From Fenollaria sporofastidiosus (GTDB lineage: Bacteria > Bacillota > Clostridia > Tissierellales > Peptoniphilaceae), in assembly GCF_943169635.2 (NCBI RefSeq), contig NZ_OW968186.1, forward strand, positions 1,178,001 to 1,242,000: 64,000 nucleotides of DNA, written 5' to 3'. The notes beneath the pieces were generated by a model, which did not search any database, was not told where the DNA came from, and worked only from the letters and a program-made list of their open reading frames with translations. Below, piece after piece: positions 53,247-60,801 of the stretch (the first letter of the stretch is position 1; each line of letters begins with the position of its first letter). The position numbers and the translations under genes are program-made.

Positions 53247-53272
53247 AAAATGAGGCGCAAGCCTCATTTTTT
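53247..53272 (+). terminator. Intrinsic terminator of the glycine reductase operon
   Basis: AAAATGAGGC (53247-53256), loop GCAA and GCCTCATTTT (53261-53270), then TT. Confidence 0.92.
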
Positions 53273-53340
53273 ATTGCAAATTTTTAAATTAAATCAGCTT
53301 AATATATTTGACAATTAACATTGGTTTATTTATCTAATGC

Positions 53341-53369
53341 TTGCAAATTATAATTAAGAATTGTATAAT
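53341..53369 (+). promoter_or_regulatory. Promoter of the unknown membrane protein gene
   Basis: TTGCAA (53341-53346), 17 bases, TATAAT (53364-53369); the same hexamers and spacing as the glycine reductase promoter. Confidence 0.7.
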
Positions 53370-53385
53370 GAAATAGGTGAGTTAA

Positions 53386-54069
53386 ATGAAAAAATACAAA
53401 CAATACTTAAATGAATATATATTGGATCTAAGATCTTTAATAGAATTGTCAAGTTTTTCTTTAATAGTTCTTAGTTTAATAATATTACCTATCTCAAAGG
53501 TACACAGATTAGACATTGCATTGAGCGTGTCACTTATTTTTTATTACATTTTTATTAGGCCTAATATTAAAGATACACAAACATTCTATGTCTTTAGACT
53601 AATAGCTAGTAATGCTACGCGTAGAGCTATTTTGCACTTTGTTTTAATCAGATTAATTATAAAAAGGAGCTTAGATATATACTCGAATCATTATTTTATA
53701 AAATATACTTTAATTATGACAATTGTCTTTATATTATATTTACTTATTGTTGCATATATTAGCAATAATAAAATAAAAAAGAAAGAAATATATTTCAAAG
53801 ATTTTAAATATAACGATAGACTTATAATTGACTACTACTTATCACAGACGTATCCATTAGAAAAACTTGAGAGTTTTAAATATTATTCACATCTAAGTTC
53901 TTTATATAGTGATGATAACACAAGTAGTGAGGACTTGGAGTTAAAGTATGCATATCTTAAGGAGCTTTTCTCAAAGAAGGAAGATGATGAGACTAAGGAA
54001 AAAATAAGACTAGAAATTTTAAAGAAGCTAGAAGAGGCTTATCAGTTCATAAAATTTGAAAATAAATAA
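53386..54069 (+). CDS. Membrane protein of unknown function
   Basis: This 227 aa protein has about four hydrophobic segments (around 22-42, 45-60, 75-92 and 106-128) followed by a charged, mostly helical cytoplasmic tail of about 95 residues rich in Lys, Glu and Ser (KYYSHLSSLYSDDNTSSEDL, KEDDETKEKIRLEILKKLEE). No family was recognised. Codon use is more AT-rich than in grd or pyr, as in weakly expressed genes. It has its own promoter and lies alone between two operons. No terminator was seen before the pyrB promoter. Confidence 0.6.
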   Translation: MKKYKQYLNEYILDLRSLIELSSFSLIVLSLIILPISKVHRLDIALSVSLIFYYIFIRPNIKDTQTFYVFRLIASNATRRAILHFVLIRLIIKRSLDIYSNHYFIKYTLIMTIVFILYLLIVAYISNNKIKKKEIYFKDFKYNDRLIIDYYLSQTYPLEKLESFKYYSHLSSLYSDDNTSSEDLELKYAYLKELFSKKEDDETKEKIRLEILKKLEEAYQFIKFENK

Positions 54070-54096
54070 AAAACATAAAAAACATAAAAAAAGTTC

Positions 54097-54125
54097 TTGA
54101 CAATTCTTTTTGTTGGTAGTATGAT
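54097..54125 (+). promoter_or_regulatory. Promoter of the pyr operon
   Basis: TTGACA (54097-54102), 17 bases, TATGAT (54120-54125). The leader to pyrB is only about 25 bases, so a PyrR-type attenuator does not fit here. Confidence 0.8.
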
Positions 54126-54155
54126 TATAAGGATAAAAAATATAGGGAGGATATT

Positions 54156-55079
54156 ATGCTTAAGGGAAGAAATTATATTGATCCAGAGGATCTAAGCCTA
54201 GAAGAGCTTGATGAGCTATTTGACCTAGGTAAAGAAATTGTAAAAAATGAAAAGGATTTTATTCACGTTTGTGACGGTAAAATCCTAGCTACTCTATTCT
54301 ATGAGCCCAGCACGAGAACCAGATTTTCATTTGAAGCCGCTATGTTAAGATTAGGCGGAGGTGTTATTGGTTTCTCGGAGCCGGGCTCTAGTTCTGTAGC
54401 AAAGGGTGAAACATTAGCTGATACTCTAAGAACAGTAAGCTGCTACTCAGACATAATTGCTATGAGACATCCTAAAGAAGGCGCTCCTCAATATGGACAC
54501 AATGCATGCACAGTACCACTAATAAATGCAGGAGATGGTGGACATCAACATCCTACACAAACACTTACAGACTTATTTACAATATTAAGTGCTAAAGGCA
54601 AATTTGACAATATGACTATAGGTTTATGCGGAGACTTAAAGTTCGGTAGAACAGTTCACTCGCTAATTAAGGCTATGTCAAGATATTCAGGCAATAAATT
54701 TGTACTTATATCACCAGATGAGTTAAAGGTACCAAACTATATCAAAGAGCAAGTTCTTGATAAAAAGTCTATACCATATACAGAAGTAGAAAGACTTGAA
54801 GATGTAATTGACGACCTTGATGTATTATATATGACACGTGTACAAAAAGAAAGATTCTTCAACGAAGCTGACTATGTAAGATTAAAAGACAGCTACGTTC
54901 TAGACCTTGAAAAACTAAAAAATGCAAAGAAAGATCTAGCGATACTTCATCCACTACCAAGAGTTAATGAGATAGCTGTTGAAGTAGACGATGATCCAAG
55001 AGCATGGTACTTCAGACAAGTTAAGAACGGTATGTATATAAGAATGGCACTAATTGCAAAGTTATTGGGGGTTAAATAA
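54156..55079 (+). CDS. pyrB: Aspartate carbamoyltransferase catalytic subunit
   Basis: It condenses carbamoyl phosphate with aspartate in pyrimidine synthesis. Length 307 aa. FYEPSTRTRFSFE carries the carbamoyl-phosphate loop (STRTR 52-56); PGSSSVAKGETLADT, HQHPTQTLTD and LHPLPRVNEI follow. Its stop overlaps pyrI by one base, and the presence of PyrI indicates a regulated dodecameric enzyme as in enterics. Confidence 0.97.
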   Translation: MLKGRNYIDPEDLSLEELDELFDLGKEIVKNEKDFIHVCDGKILATLFYEPSTRTRFSFEAAMLRLGGGVIGFSEPGSSSVAKGETLADTLRTVSCYSDIIAMRHPKEGAPQYGHNACTVPLINAGDGGHQHPTQTLTDLFTILSAKGKFDNMTIGLCGDLKFGRTVHSLIKAMSRYSGNKFVLISPDELKVPNYIKEQVLDKKSIPYTEVERLEDVIDDLDVLYMTRVQKERFFNEADYVRLKDSYVLDLEKLKNAKKDLAILHPLPRVNEIAVEVDDDPRAWYFRQVKNGMYIRMALIAKLLGVK

Positions 55080-55501
55080 TGTTAAGTATTAATAGTATTT
55101 CAAAAGGAATAGTTATAGATCATATCCAAGCAGGTCATGGTGTACAAATATTTGAATATTTAAATCTTAGAGAAGCTGACTTTACTGTAGCTCTTATTAT
55201 GAATGCACAAAGTGATAAAATGGGCAGAAAAGACATGATCAAGATTGAAAATGAAATAGATTTAGACTTATCTGCACTAGGATTTATTGACCCAAATATA
55301 ACAGTGAATGTTATAAAAGATGAAAAGATAGAAAGAAAGATAAATCTATCACTTCCAGAAGTTGTAGAAGGAGTTATCAAGTGTAAAAACCCACGCTGTA
55401 TAACTTCTGTCGAAAGAAATATTCCACATAAATTTGTCTTAGTAGATAAAGAAAAAGGCAAGTACAAATGTGCTTATTGTGATCATGTTTATGGAGAATA
55501 A
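55079..55501 (+). CDS. pyrI: Aspartate carbamoyltransferase regulatory subunit
   Basis: This 140 aa subunit binds nucleotides and pairs with PyrB. The N-terminal allosteric domain includes GIVIDHIQAGHGVQIFEYL; the zinc domain has Cys102, Cys107, Cys131 and Cys134. Bacillus lacks PyrI, but many clostridia have it. Start overlaps pyrB. Confidence 0.95.
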   Translation: MLSINSISKGIVIDHIQAGHGVQIFEYLNLREADFTVALIMNAQSDKMGRKDMIKIENEIDLDLSALGFIDPNITVNVIKDEKIERKINLSLPEVVEGVIKCKNPRCITSVERNIPHKFVLVDKEKGKYKCAYCDHVYGE

Positions 55502-55502
55502 A

Positions 55503-56369
55503 ATGATTATTGATAAACTATTTGAAGAAGTTCAAAAAAATGGTCCAATCTGTGTCGGTTTAGACACAGATTTCTCCTATATACCAGAACACTTAAATAG
55601 CATAGAGAGTATTTCAGATAGGGTTTTTAAATTTAATAAGGATATAATTGATGCAACATATGATTTAGTAGCGGTTTATAAGCTTCAAATTGCTTATTAC
55701 GAGGCTCTAGGAGTAGAAGGACTACAGGCGTATAAGAAAACTCTAGAATACCTTAGAGAGAAGAATAAACTTAGCATAGGAGATATTAAGAGATCCGACA
55801 TCGCAAAAACTGCTGAAATGTATGCAAAAGCACACTTTGAAGGTGATTTTGAGTCTGATTTCATAACTCTTTCTCCGTTTATGGGCTATGATAGCATAAA
55901 ACCATATCTAAGCTACTTAGAAAGCGGTAAAAAGGGAATATTCGTACTGCTAAGAACATCAAATCCTGGTGCTTTAGACATTGAGTATCTTGAAAATAAC
56001 GGCGAAACATTGTATAATATAATTGGTGATAATCTTGATAAGATTGCTGAAAAATATATTGGAGACTATGGATACTCATCTTTGGGTTTTGTTGTTGGAG
56101 ATAATATTATGGACAGTGGAGAACAAGATGATATAAGAAAGAGATTTCCAAGAGAGTTTTTCTTAATACCAGGCTATGGAGCTCAAGGAGGCAAGGCATC
56201 TACTGTTAAAAAGCTATTAAACGAGTTAAATGGTGGTGTTGTCAACTCTTCAAGAGGAATCATAACTAGTCATATGAAGCATAAGGATGATGCTGATTAT
56301 GATGACAAAAAATATACAAAATATATTAGAGAAGCTGTTATAAACATGAAGGAGGATATCTGTGGCTAG
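55503..56369 (+). CDS. pyrF: Orotidine 5'-phosphate decarboxylase (type 2)
   Basis: It makes UMP from OMP. I chose the ATG at 55503, which has GGAG seven bases upstream and begins one base after the pyrI stop; in-frame earlier starts at 55470 and 55491 lie inside pyrI. Protein is 288 aa, the longer PyrF subgroup. ICVGLDTDFSYIP, IGDIKRSDIAKTAEMYA (catalytic Lys-Asp pair) and FLIPGYGAQGGKASTV are present. It overlaps pyrK by eight bases. Confidence 0.94.
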   Translation: MIIDKLFEEVQKNGPICVGLDTDFSYIPEHLNSIESISDRVFKFNKDIIDATYDLVAVYKLQIAYYEALGVEGLQAYKKTLEYLREKNKLSIGDIKRSDIAKTAEMYAKAHFEGDFESDFITLSPFMGYDSIKPYLSYLESGKKGIFVLLRTSNPGALDIEYLENNGETLYNIIGDNLDKIAEKYIGDYGYSSLGFVVGDNIMDSGEQDDIRKRFPREFFLIPGYGAQGGKASTVKKLLNELNGGVVNSSRGIITSHMKHKDDADYDDKKYTKYIREAVINMKEDICG

Positions 56370-57111
56370 AAATGCATATAAAGAGGGAACGATACTAGAA
56401 AACAATCATATCGTTGACAATATCTACGTTTTAAAAGTAAGTGGTCCATTTGTAGGAGCACCTGGACAATTTTATATGATTAAATCTTGGCAAGGAACAG
56501 ACCCTCTTTTAGCTAGGCCTATCAGTATCTATGACATAGATGATGAGGGCAATATCTATCTTTTAGTGGCAAATGTAGGCAGAGGAACAGATATAATGAT
56601 GAATTTAAAGAAGGGCGACAAGCTATATTTGCTTGGACCACTAGGTAATAAGTTCCCATTGCCAAATAAAGATGAAAAGATTGCCTTAGTTGGCGGTTCT
56701 GTAGGTATAGCGCCACTTAAATACCTTGCTAGATCGATACAAAATATTACTAAGAACATAGATTATTATGCCGGATTTAGAGATAATCCATACCTTATAG
56801 AAGATTTTGAAGAATATGTAGAAAATACATACATATCAACTGAAAGTGGCAAGGTTGGCTACAAAGGCTATATCATAGACATAATTGAGAGTGAAAAATA
56901 CGACAAGATATATACATGCGGACCATTTCCAATGATGAAGGCGCTGCTTTTAAAGGCTCATAATAGGAATAAGGTTCTAGTTAGTATGGAATCTAGAATG
57001 GCGTGCGGAGTTGGTACATGTAGAGGCTGCAGTATAAAGACAAAGGTTGGCATGAGACGTGTTTGCAAAGATGGACCAATATTTGGAGGAGGTGTGTTTT
57101 TAATTGACTGA
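56362..57111 (+). CDS. pyrK: Dihydroorotate dehydrogenase B electron transfer subunit
   Basis: This FAD and 2Fe-2S protein passes electrons from dihydroorotate (via PyrD) to NAD. The GTG start follows AAGGAGG. ARPISIYDID binds FAD, LVGGSVGIAPL binds NAD, and Cys215, Cys220, Cys223 and Cys235 hold the iron-sulfur cluster. 249 aa. It overlaps pyrF and pyrD. Confidence 0.95.
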   Translation: MARNAYKEGTILENNHIVDNIYVLKVSGPFVGAPGQFYMIKSWQGTDPLLARPISIYDIDDEGNIYLLVANVGRGTDIMMNLKKGDKLYLLGPLGNKFPLPNKDEKIALVGGSVGIAPLKYLARSIQNITKNIDYYAGFRDNPYLIEDFEEYVENTYISTESGKVGYKGYIIDIIESEKYDKIYTCGPFPMMKALLLKAHNRNKVLVSMESRMACGVGTCRGCSIKTKVGMRRVCKDGPIFGGGVFLID

Positions 57112-58006
57112 TTTAAGAGTAAAGATAGCTAATATTGAATTTAAAAACCCACTTATAGCTGCGAGCGGAACTTTCGGTTTTGGCAAAGAGTATGAAGAGT
57201 ACTACGACATCTCAAAGCTTGGAGGTGTATCAACTAAAGGACTTACACTAAATCCAAAGAACGGCAACGAGGGCATAAGACTTTTCGAAACACCGAGCGG
57301 ATTAATGAACAGCATTGGGCTTGAAAACCCTGGCATTCAAGCGTTTATTGATAATGAGCTAGACTTTTTACTATCAAAAGATATAATTACACTTGTAAAC
57401 ATTGGTGGAAATAATATAGAGGATTATCTAGAGGCAGTTAGATTAATATCAAAAACAGATGCTCAAATGATAGAGCTTAATATTTCCTGTCCAAATGTTA
57501 AAAGTGGCGGTATGGCCTTTGGTATAAAAACATGCGTTGCAAAGGATGTAGTAAAAAAGGTTAGAGATATTACAGATAAACCACTTATTGTAAAACTTTC
57601 ACCAAATGCTAATGATATAGTTGAGATGGCTAAAGCATGTGAGGAAGTTGGTGCTGATGCCTTAAGTTTAGTAAATACATTTAATGCCATGGCCATAGAT
57701 ATATTTAGACGCAAGGCAGTATTTAATAATAAAACTGCTGGTCTTTCAGGACCTGCAATCAAGCCTATCGCTTTAAGGATGACTTACGAAGTATCTAAAG
57801 CTGTCAATATACCTGTTATCGGCATGGGTGGCATACAAAATTATAAAGATGTTATTGAATTCATTATGGCAGGTGCGAGCGCTGTGCAAGTAGGGACTAT
57901 GAACTTTACAGAACCTATGATAATGTCAAATATTGTAGATGACTTAGAAAAATATATGAATGACAATAAGATTGAAAGTTTTGAAGAAATTAGAGGAATA
58001 ATTTAA
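57104..58006 (+). CDS. pyrD: Dihydroorotate dehydrogenase B catalytic subunit
   Basis: This class 1B FMN enzyme oxidises dihydroorotate to orotate, 300 aa. It starts with TTG at 57104 (GGAGGAGGTG upstream). NPLIAASGTFGFG, ELNISCPNVKSGGMAFG with the catalytic Cys, and IGMGGIQNYKDVIEFIMAGASAVQVG are present. It forms a complex with PyrK. carAB, pyrC and pyrE are not in the window. Confidence 0.96.
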   Translation: MTDLRVKIANIEFKNPLIAASGTFGFGKEYEEYYDISKLGGVSTKGLTLNPKNGNEGIRLFETPSGLMNSIGLENPGIQAFIDNELDFLLSKDIITLVNIGGNNIEDYLEAVRLISKTDAQMIELNISCPNVKSGGMAFGIKTCVAKDVVKKVRDITDKPLIVKLSPNANDIVEMAKACEEVGADALSLVNTFNAMAIDIFRRKAVFNNKTAGLSGPAIKPIALRMTYEVSKAVNIPVIGMGGIQNYKDVIEFIMAGASAVQVGTMNFTEPMIMSNIVDDLEKYMNDNKIESFEEIRGII

Positions 58007-59148
58007 TGAGTATAGGTATAGATATAGTTGAAATATCTAAAATTAGAAAGCTAATGGAAAATAAAAAGTTTTTGAATCGCTTCTTTAGTGATGCAGAAGT
58101 TGATCACATAAGATCATCAGCAAAGGCTGATGAGACTTGTGCTGGAATTTTTGCTGCTAAAGAGGCAATAATTAAGGCTTTAAATGGCAATTTAGATGGA
58201 TTGAAATACAAAGATATATCTATACAAAGAAAAAATGATATACCATTTGCATGTGTGAATGGTATAAATTTTTTTGTCTCAATTGCACATGATGGTGATT
58301 ATGCAATAAGAGTGGCAAATACTAATGATATTGCATCTAAAAATATAATTGATCAAGATTTTAAGGTTTTTAAAAAGAGGAACAACTTTACTCACAAAGG
58401 TGACTATGGAAAGATTGCAATATTTGCAGGCTCACTATCTATGACTGGAGCACCTTACTTTGCGTCCCTTGCAGCAATGAGGACTGGATGCGGTCTTTCA
58501 TACTTATATGTAGATAAAAATATACAAGATATACTTAGTGTGAAACTATCAGAAACTATAATCAGAACTAATGATGTATATAATTTATCTGATATGGATG
58601 CAATTTTGCTTGGACCAGCGTGGTCATTCTTTGATGATAGAGATAAAATTTATAAGGATATAGTTAATTCTAATAAAAAACTTGTGATTGACGCAGATGG
58701 TCTTCATTATTTAAAGAAGTATGCACATAAACTAGCGTACAGAGCGGTAATCACACCTCACTATGCAGAGCTTGCTAGACTTTTAGATATGGATATTAAA
58801 AAAATAATAGACAAGCCTAATAAATATGCAAAACTTGCTAGTGATAAGTACGAAGTAGTAGTAGTCTTAAAGGGCCACAATACAATTGTTTTAGATAATA
58901 AAAAAGAATACATAAATGATACAGGAAATCCCGGTATGGCGACTGCAGGCTCAGGTGATGTTTTATCTGGAATAATTACATCATTAATCGCACAAGGCTT
59001 TACTATTTTTGATGCAGCGAAGTATGGAGTTTACTTGCATGGACTTGCAGGCGATCTTGCAAAAGAAAAGTATGGTGAGTATTCGCTTATTGCAAGTGAT
59101 ATTGTTGAGTTTATACCACAAGCTATTAAGATGATGGAGGTAGAATAA
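58006..59148 (+). CDS. Fusion of holo-ACP synthase (AcpS) and NAD(P)HX dehydratase (NnrD)
   Basis: This 380 aa protein joins two enzymes. Residues 1 to about 110 are AcpS, which attaches phosphopantetheine to ACP: GIDIVEISKI with Asp6 and FAAKEAIIKAL with Glu53. Residues ~125-380 are the YjeF C-terminal domain, the ADP/ATP-dependent NAD(P)HX dehydratase: HKGDYGKIAIFAGSLSMTGAPYF, VIDADGLHYL, VVLKGHNTIV and NPGMATAGSGDVLSG with catalytic Asp318. In most bacteria NnrD is fused to the epimerase NnrE (YjeF_N). Here that domain is missing and AcpS takes its place. It starts one base before the pyrD stop ends and alr follows directly. Confidence 0.88.
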   Translation: MSIGIDIVEISKIRKLMENKKFLNRFFSDAEVDHIRSSAKADETCAGIFAAKEAIIKALNGNLDGLKYKDISIQRKNDIPFACVNGINFFVSIAHDGDYAIRVANTNDIASKNIIDQDFKVFKKRNNFTHKGDYGKIAIFAGSLSMTGAPYFASLAAMRTGCGLSYLYVDKNIQDILSVKLSETIIRTNDVYNLSDMDAILLGPAWSFFDDRDKIYKDIVNSNKKLVIDADGLHYLKKYAHKLAYRAVITPHYAELARLLDMDIKKIIDKPNKYAKLASDKYEVVVVLKGHNTIVLDNKKEYINDTGNPGMATAGSGDVLSGIITSLIAQGFTIFDAAKYGVYLHGLAGDLAKEKYGEYSLIASDIVEFIPQAIKMMEVE

Positions 59149-60324
59149 ATGAATGGTAATAGAGCCGCTTGGCTTGAAATCAATTTAAATAACTTAGAGT
59201 ACAATATTAACTCTATAAAAAAGGCTATTAATCCTGAGACAAAAATCATGCCAGTTATTAAGGCTGACGCATATGGTCACGGAGCTGTAGCTCTCGCAAA
59301 ATTTATGGAGGGGCTTGGAATAGATAGATTTGTTGTGTCTGTTGCAAGTGAAGCAATGGAGCTTAGAAAAGCGGGTATTGAAGAAGATATACTTATGCTT
59401 AATTACTTAGAAGATAATTATTTAGAAGAAGTAGTTGAGTATAATTTAACAAGCGCTATATTTAGCTATGATAAGGCTAAGAAGCTAAGCGATGAAGCTG
59501 TAAGACAAAATAAAACTGCCAAGATTCACATTGCTTTGGATACTGGCATGTCCAGAATTGGTTTTCAAGCAGATGAAGTACATAGAGTAAAGTCTGTAGA
59601 AGAAATACTAAAGATATCCAAACTTGACAACATTGACATAGAAGGCATATTTACACATTTTGCTAATGCAGATATAAAAGATAAAACTTTAACAGAAAAA
59701 CAATATGATAACTATAAAAAAACTGTAGCCATGCTCGAAGAGGCAGGACTTAATATAAAGATAAAACACGTCTCAAACTCAGCATCTATTATGGATTTGA
59801 AAGATTTAAACCTTGATTATGTAAGAGCTGGCATCATTCTATATGGCTATTATCCATCAGATGAAGTTATAAAAGAGAATTTGCCTTTAAAGAAATTAAT
59901 GCAATTAAAAGCCTGTATATCAAACGTTAAAGAGATAGAACGCGGCGAAGGCGTTAGCTATACGTTTTCATTTATAGCAGATAAAAAGACTAAGGTTGCA
60001 ACTATACCAATTGGTTATGCAGACGGAGTTAGAAGACTACTACAAAATAAACTTGAAGTTCTTTACAAAGACAAGCTACTTAAGAGTATCGGCAACATTT
60101 GTATGGATCAATTCATGGTTGATGCCAGCGGTACTGATGCTAAGATTGCTGACGTTGTTACAATCATAGGTGATGGTACAAACAAGGCAATGACATATGA
60201 TGACCTTGCTAAGATAGAAGGAACAATCAATTATGAAGTTTTAACAGACATGAAGGATAGAATTTCAAGAAAATACTTTTATAATAATAAAGAAATTAGC
60301 TCTCACAACTATAAAGATATATAG
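59149..60324 (+). CDS. alr: Alanine racemase
   Basis: It makes D-alanine for peptidoglycan. This PLP enzyme is 391 aa. PVIKADAYGHGA carries the PLP lysine Lys38, the catalytic Tyr271 lies in GEGVSYTFSF, and IPIGYADGVRR follows. GGAGG precedes the ATG, which begins immediately after the AcpS-NnrD stop. The acpS-nnr-alr-mazF order is a conserved Firmicutes neighbourhood. Confidence 0.97.
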   Translation: MNGNRAAWLEINLNNLEYNINSIKKAINPETKIMPVIKADAYGHGAVALAKFMEGLGIDRFVVSVASEAMELRKAGIEEDILMLNYLEDNYLEEVVEYNLTSAIFSYDKAKKLSDEAVRQNKTAKIHIALDTGMSRIGFQADEVHRVKSVEEILKISKLDNIDIEGIFTHFANADIKDKTLTEKQYDNYKKTVAMLEEAGLNIKIKHVSNSASIMDLKDLNLDYVRAGIILYGYYPSDEVIKENLPLKKLMQLKACISNVKEIERGEGVSYTFSFIADKKTKVATIPIGYADGVRRLLQNKLEVLYKDKLLKSIGNICMDQFMVDASGTDAKIADVVTIIGDGTNKAMTYDDLAKIEGTINYEVLTDMKDRISRKYFYNNKEISSHNYKDI

Positions 60325-60343
60325 TTCAAAGCTTGTAATCATA

Positions 60344-60372
60344 TTGACTTATGAGCAATTTTAACTTATAAT
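60344..60372 (+). promoter_or_regulatory. Promoter of mazF
   Basis: TTGACT (60344-60349), 17 bases, TATAAT (60367-60372). It lies in the alr-mazF gap and leaves no space for an antitoxin gene. Confidence 0.75.
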
Positions 60373-60407
60373 ATAGTTGTCTTACTTATCAGAAAGGATG
60401 TGAGAAT

Positions 60408-60752
60408 ATGATTAAAAGAGGTGATATTATATACGCAGATTTATCACCTGTCATAGGCTCTGAACAAGGCGGCGTAAGGCCAGTTATAGTTATTCAAAAC
60501 GATGTTGGTAACAAGTATTCACCAACTATTATTGTTGCGGCTATAACAAGCCAACTTAATAAATCTAAACTACCGACCCATATAGCAATAGATGGACCGG
60601 AATTTGGCTTGCCTAAAGATAGTGTCATCCTACTTGAACAGATAAGAACAATTGATAAGAAAAGATTGAGAGAGAAGATAGGAACTGTTACTAATAAACT
60701 TATGGAAAAAGTTGATGAAGCTATCAAGATAAGTTTATCTTTGAATAAGTAA
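60408..60752 (+). CDS. mazF: MazF/PemK/EndoA family mRNA endonuclease without adjacent antitoxin
   Basis: This 114 aa protein is a sequence-specific RNA endonuclease of the NdoA/MazF group: MIKRGDIIYADLSPVIGSEQGGVRPVIV is the typical start, and IVAAITSQ and LPKDSVILLEQIRTIDKKRL follow. AAAGGATGTGAG precedes the ATG. In Bacillus the antitoxin gene sits between alr and the toxin; here the 83 bases after alr hold only a promoter and no open frame. The antitoxin must be elsewhere, or the protein is controlled in another way. Confidence 0.93.
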   Translation: MIKRGDIIYADLSPVIGSEQGGVRPVIVIQNDVGNKYSPTIIVAAITSQLNKSKLPTHIAIDGPEFGLPKDSVILLEQIRTIDKKRLREKIGTVTNKLMEKVDEAIKISLSLNK

Positions 60753-60801
60753 TAGTTTGTTGGACATAAATTACATATTACGGAGTTGAATATATATAAA
60801 T

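Noticed and set aside
54061..54092. A-rich direct repeats before the pyrB promoter
   Set aside because: Short AAAAAACAT copies in an AT-rich gap; no sign of a functional element, perhaps an UP-like sequence at most.
54126..54155. PyrR-type attenuator before pyrB
   Set aside because: The leader is only about 25 bases and has no stem.
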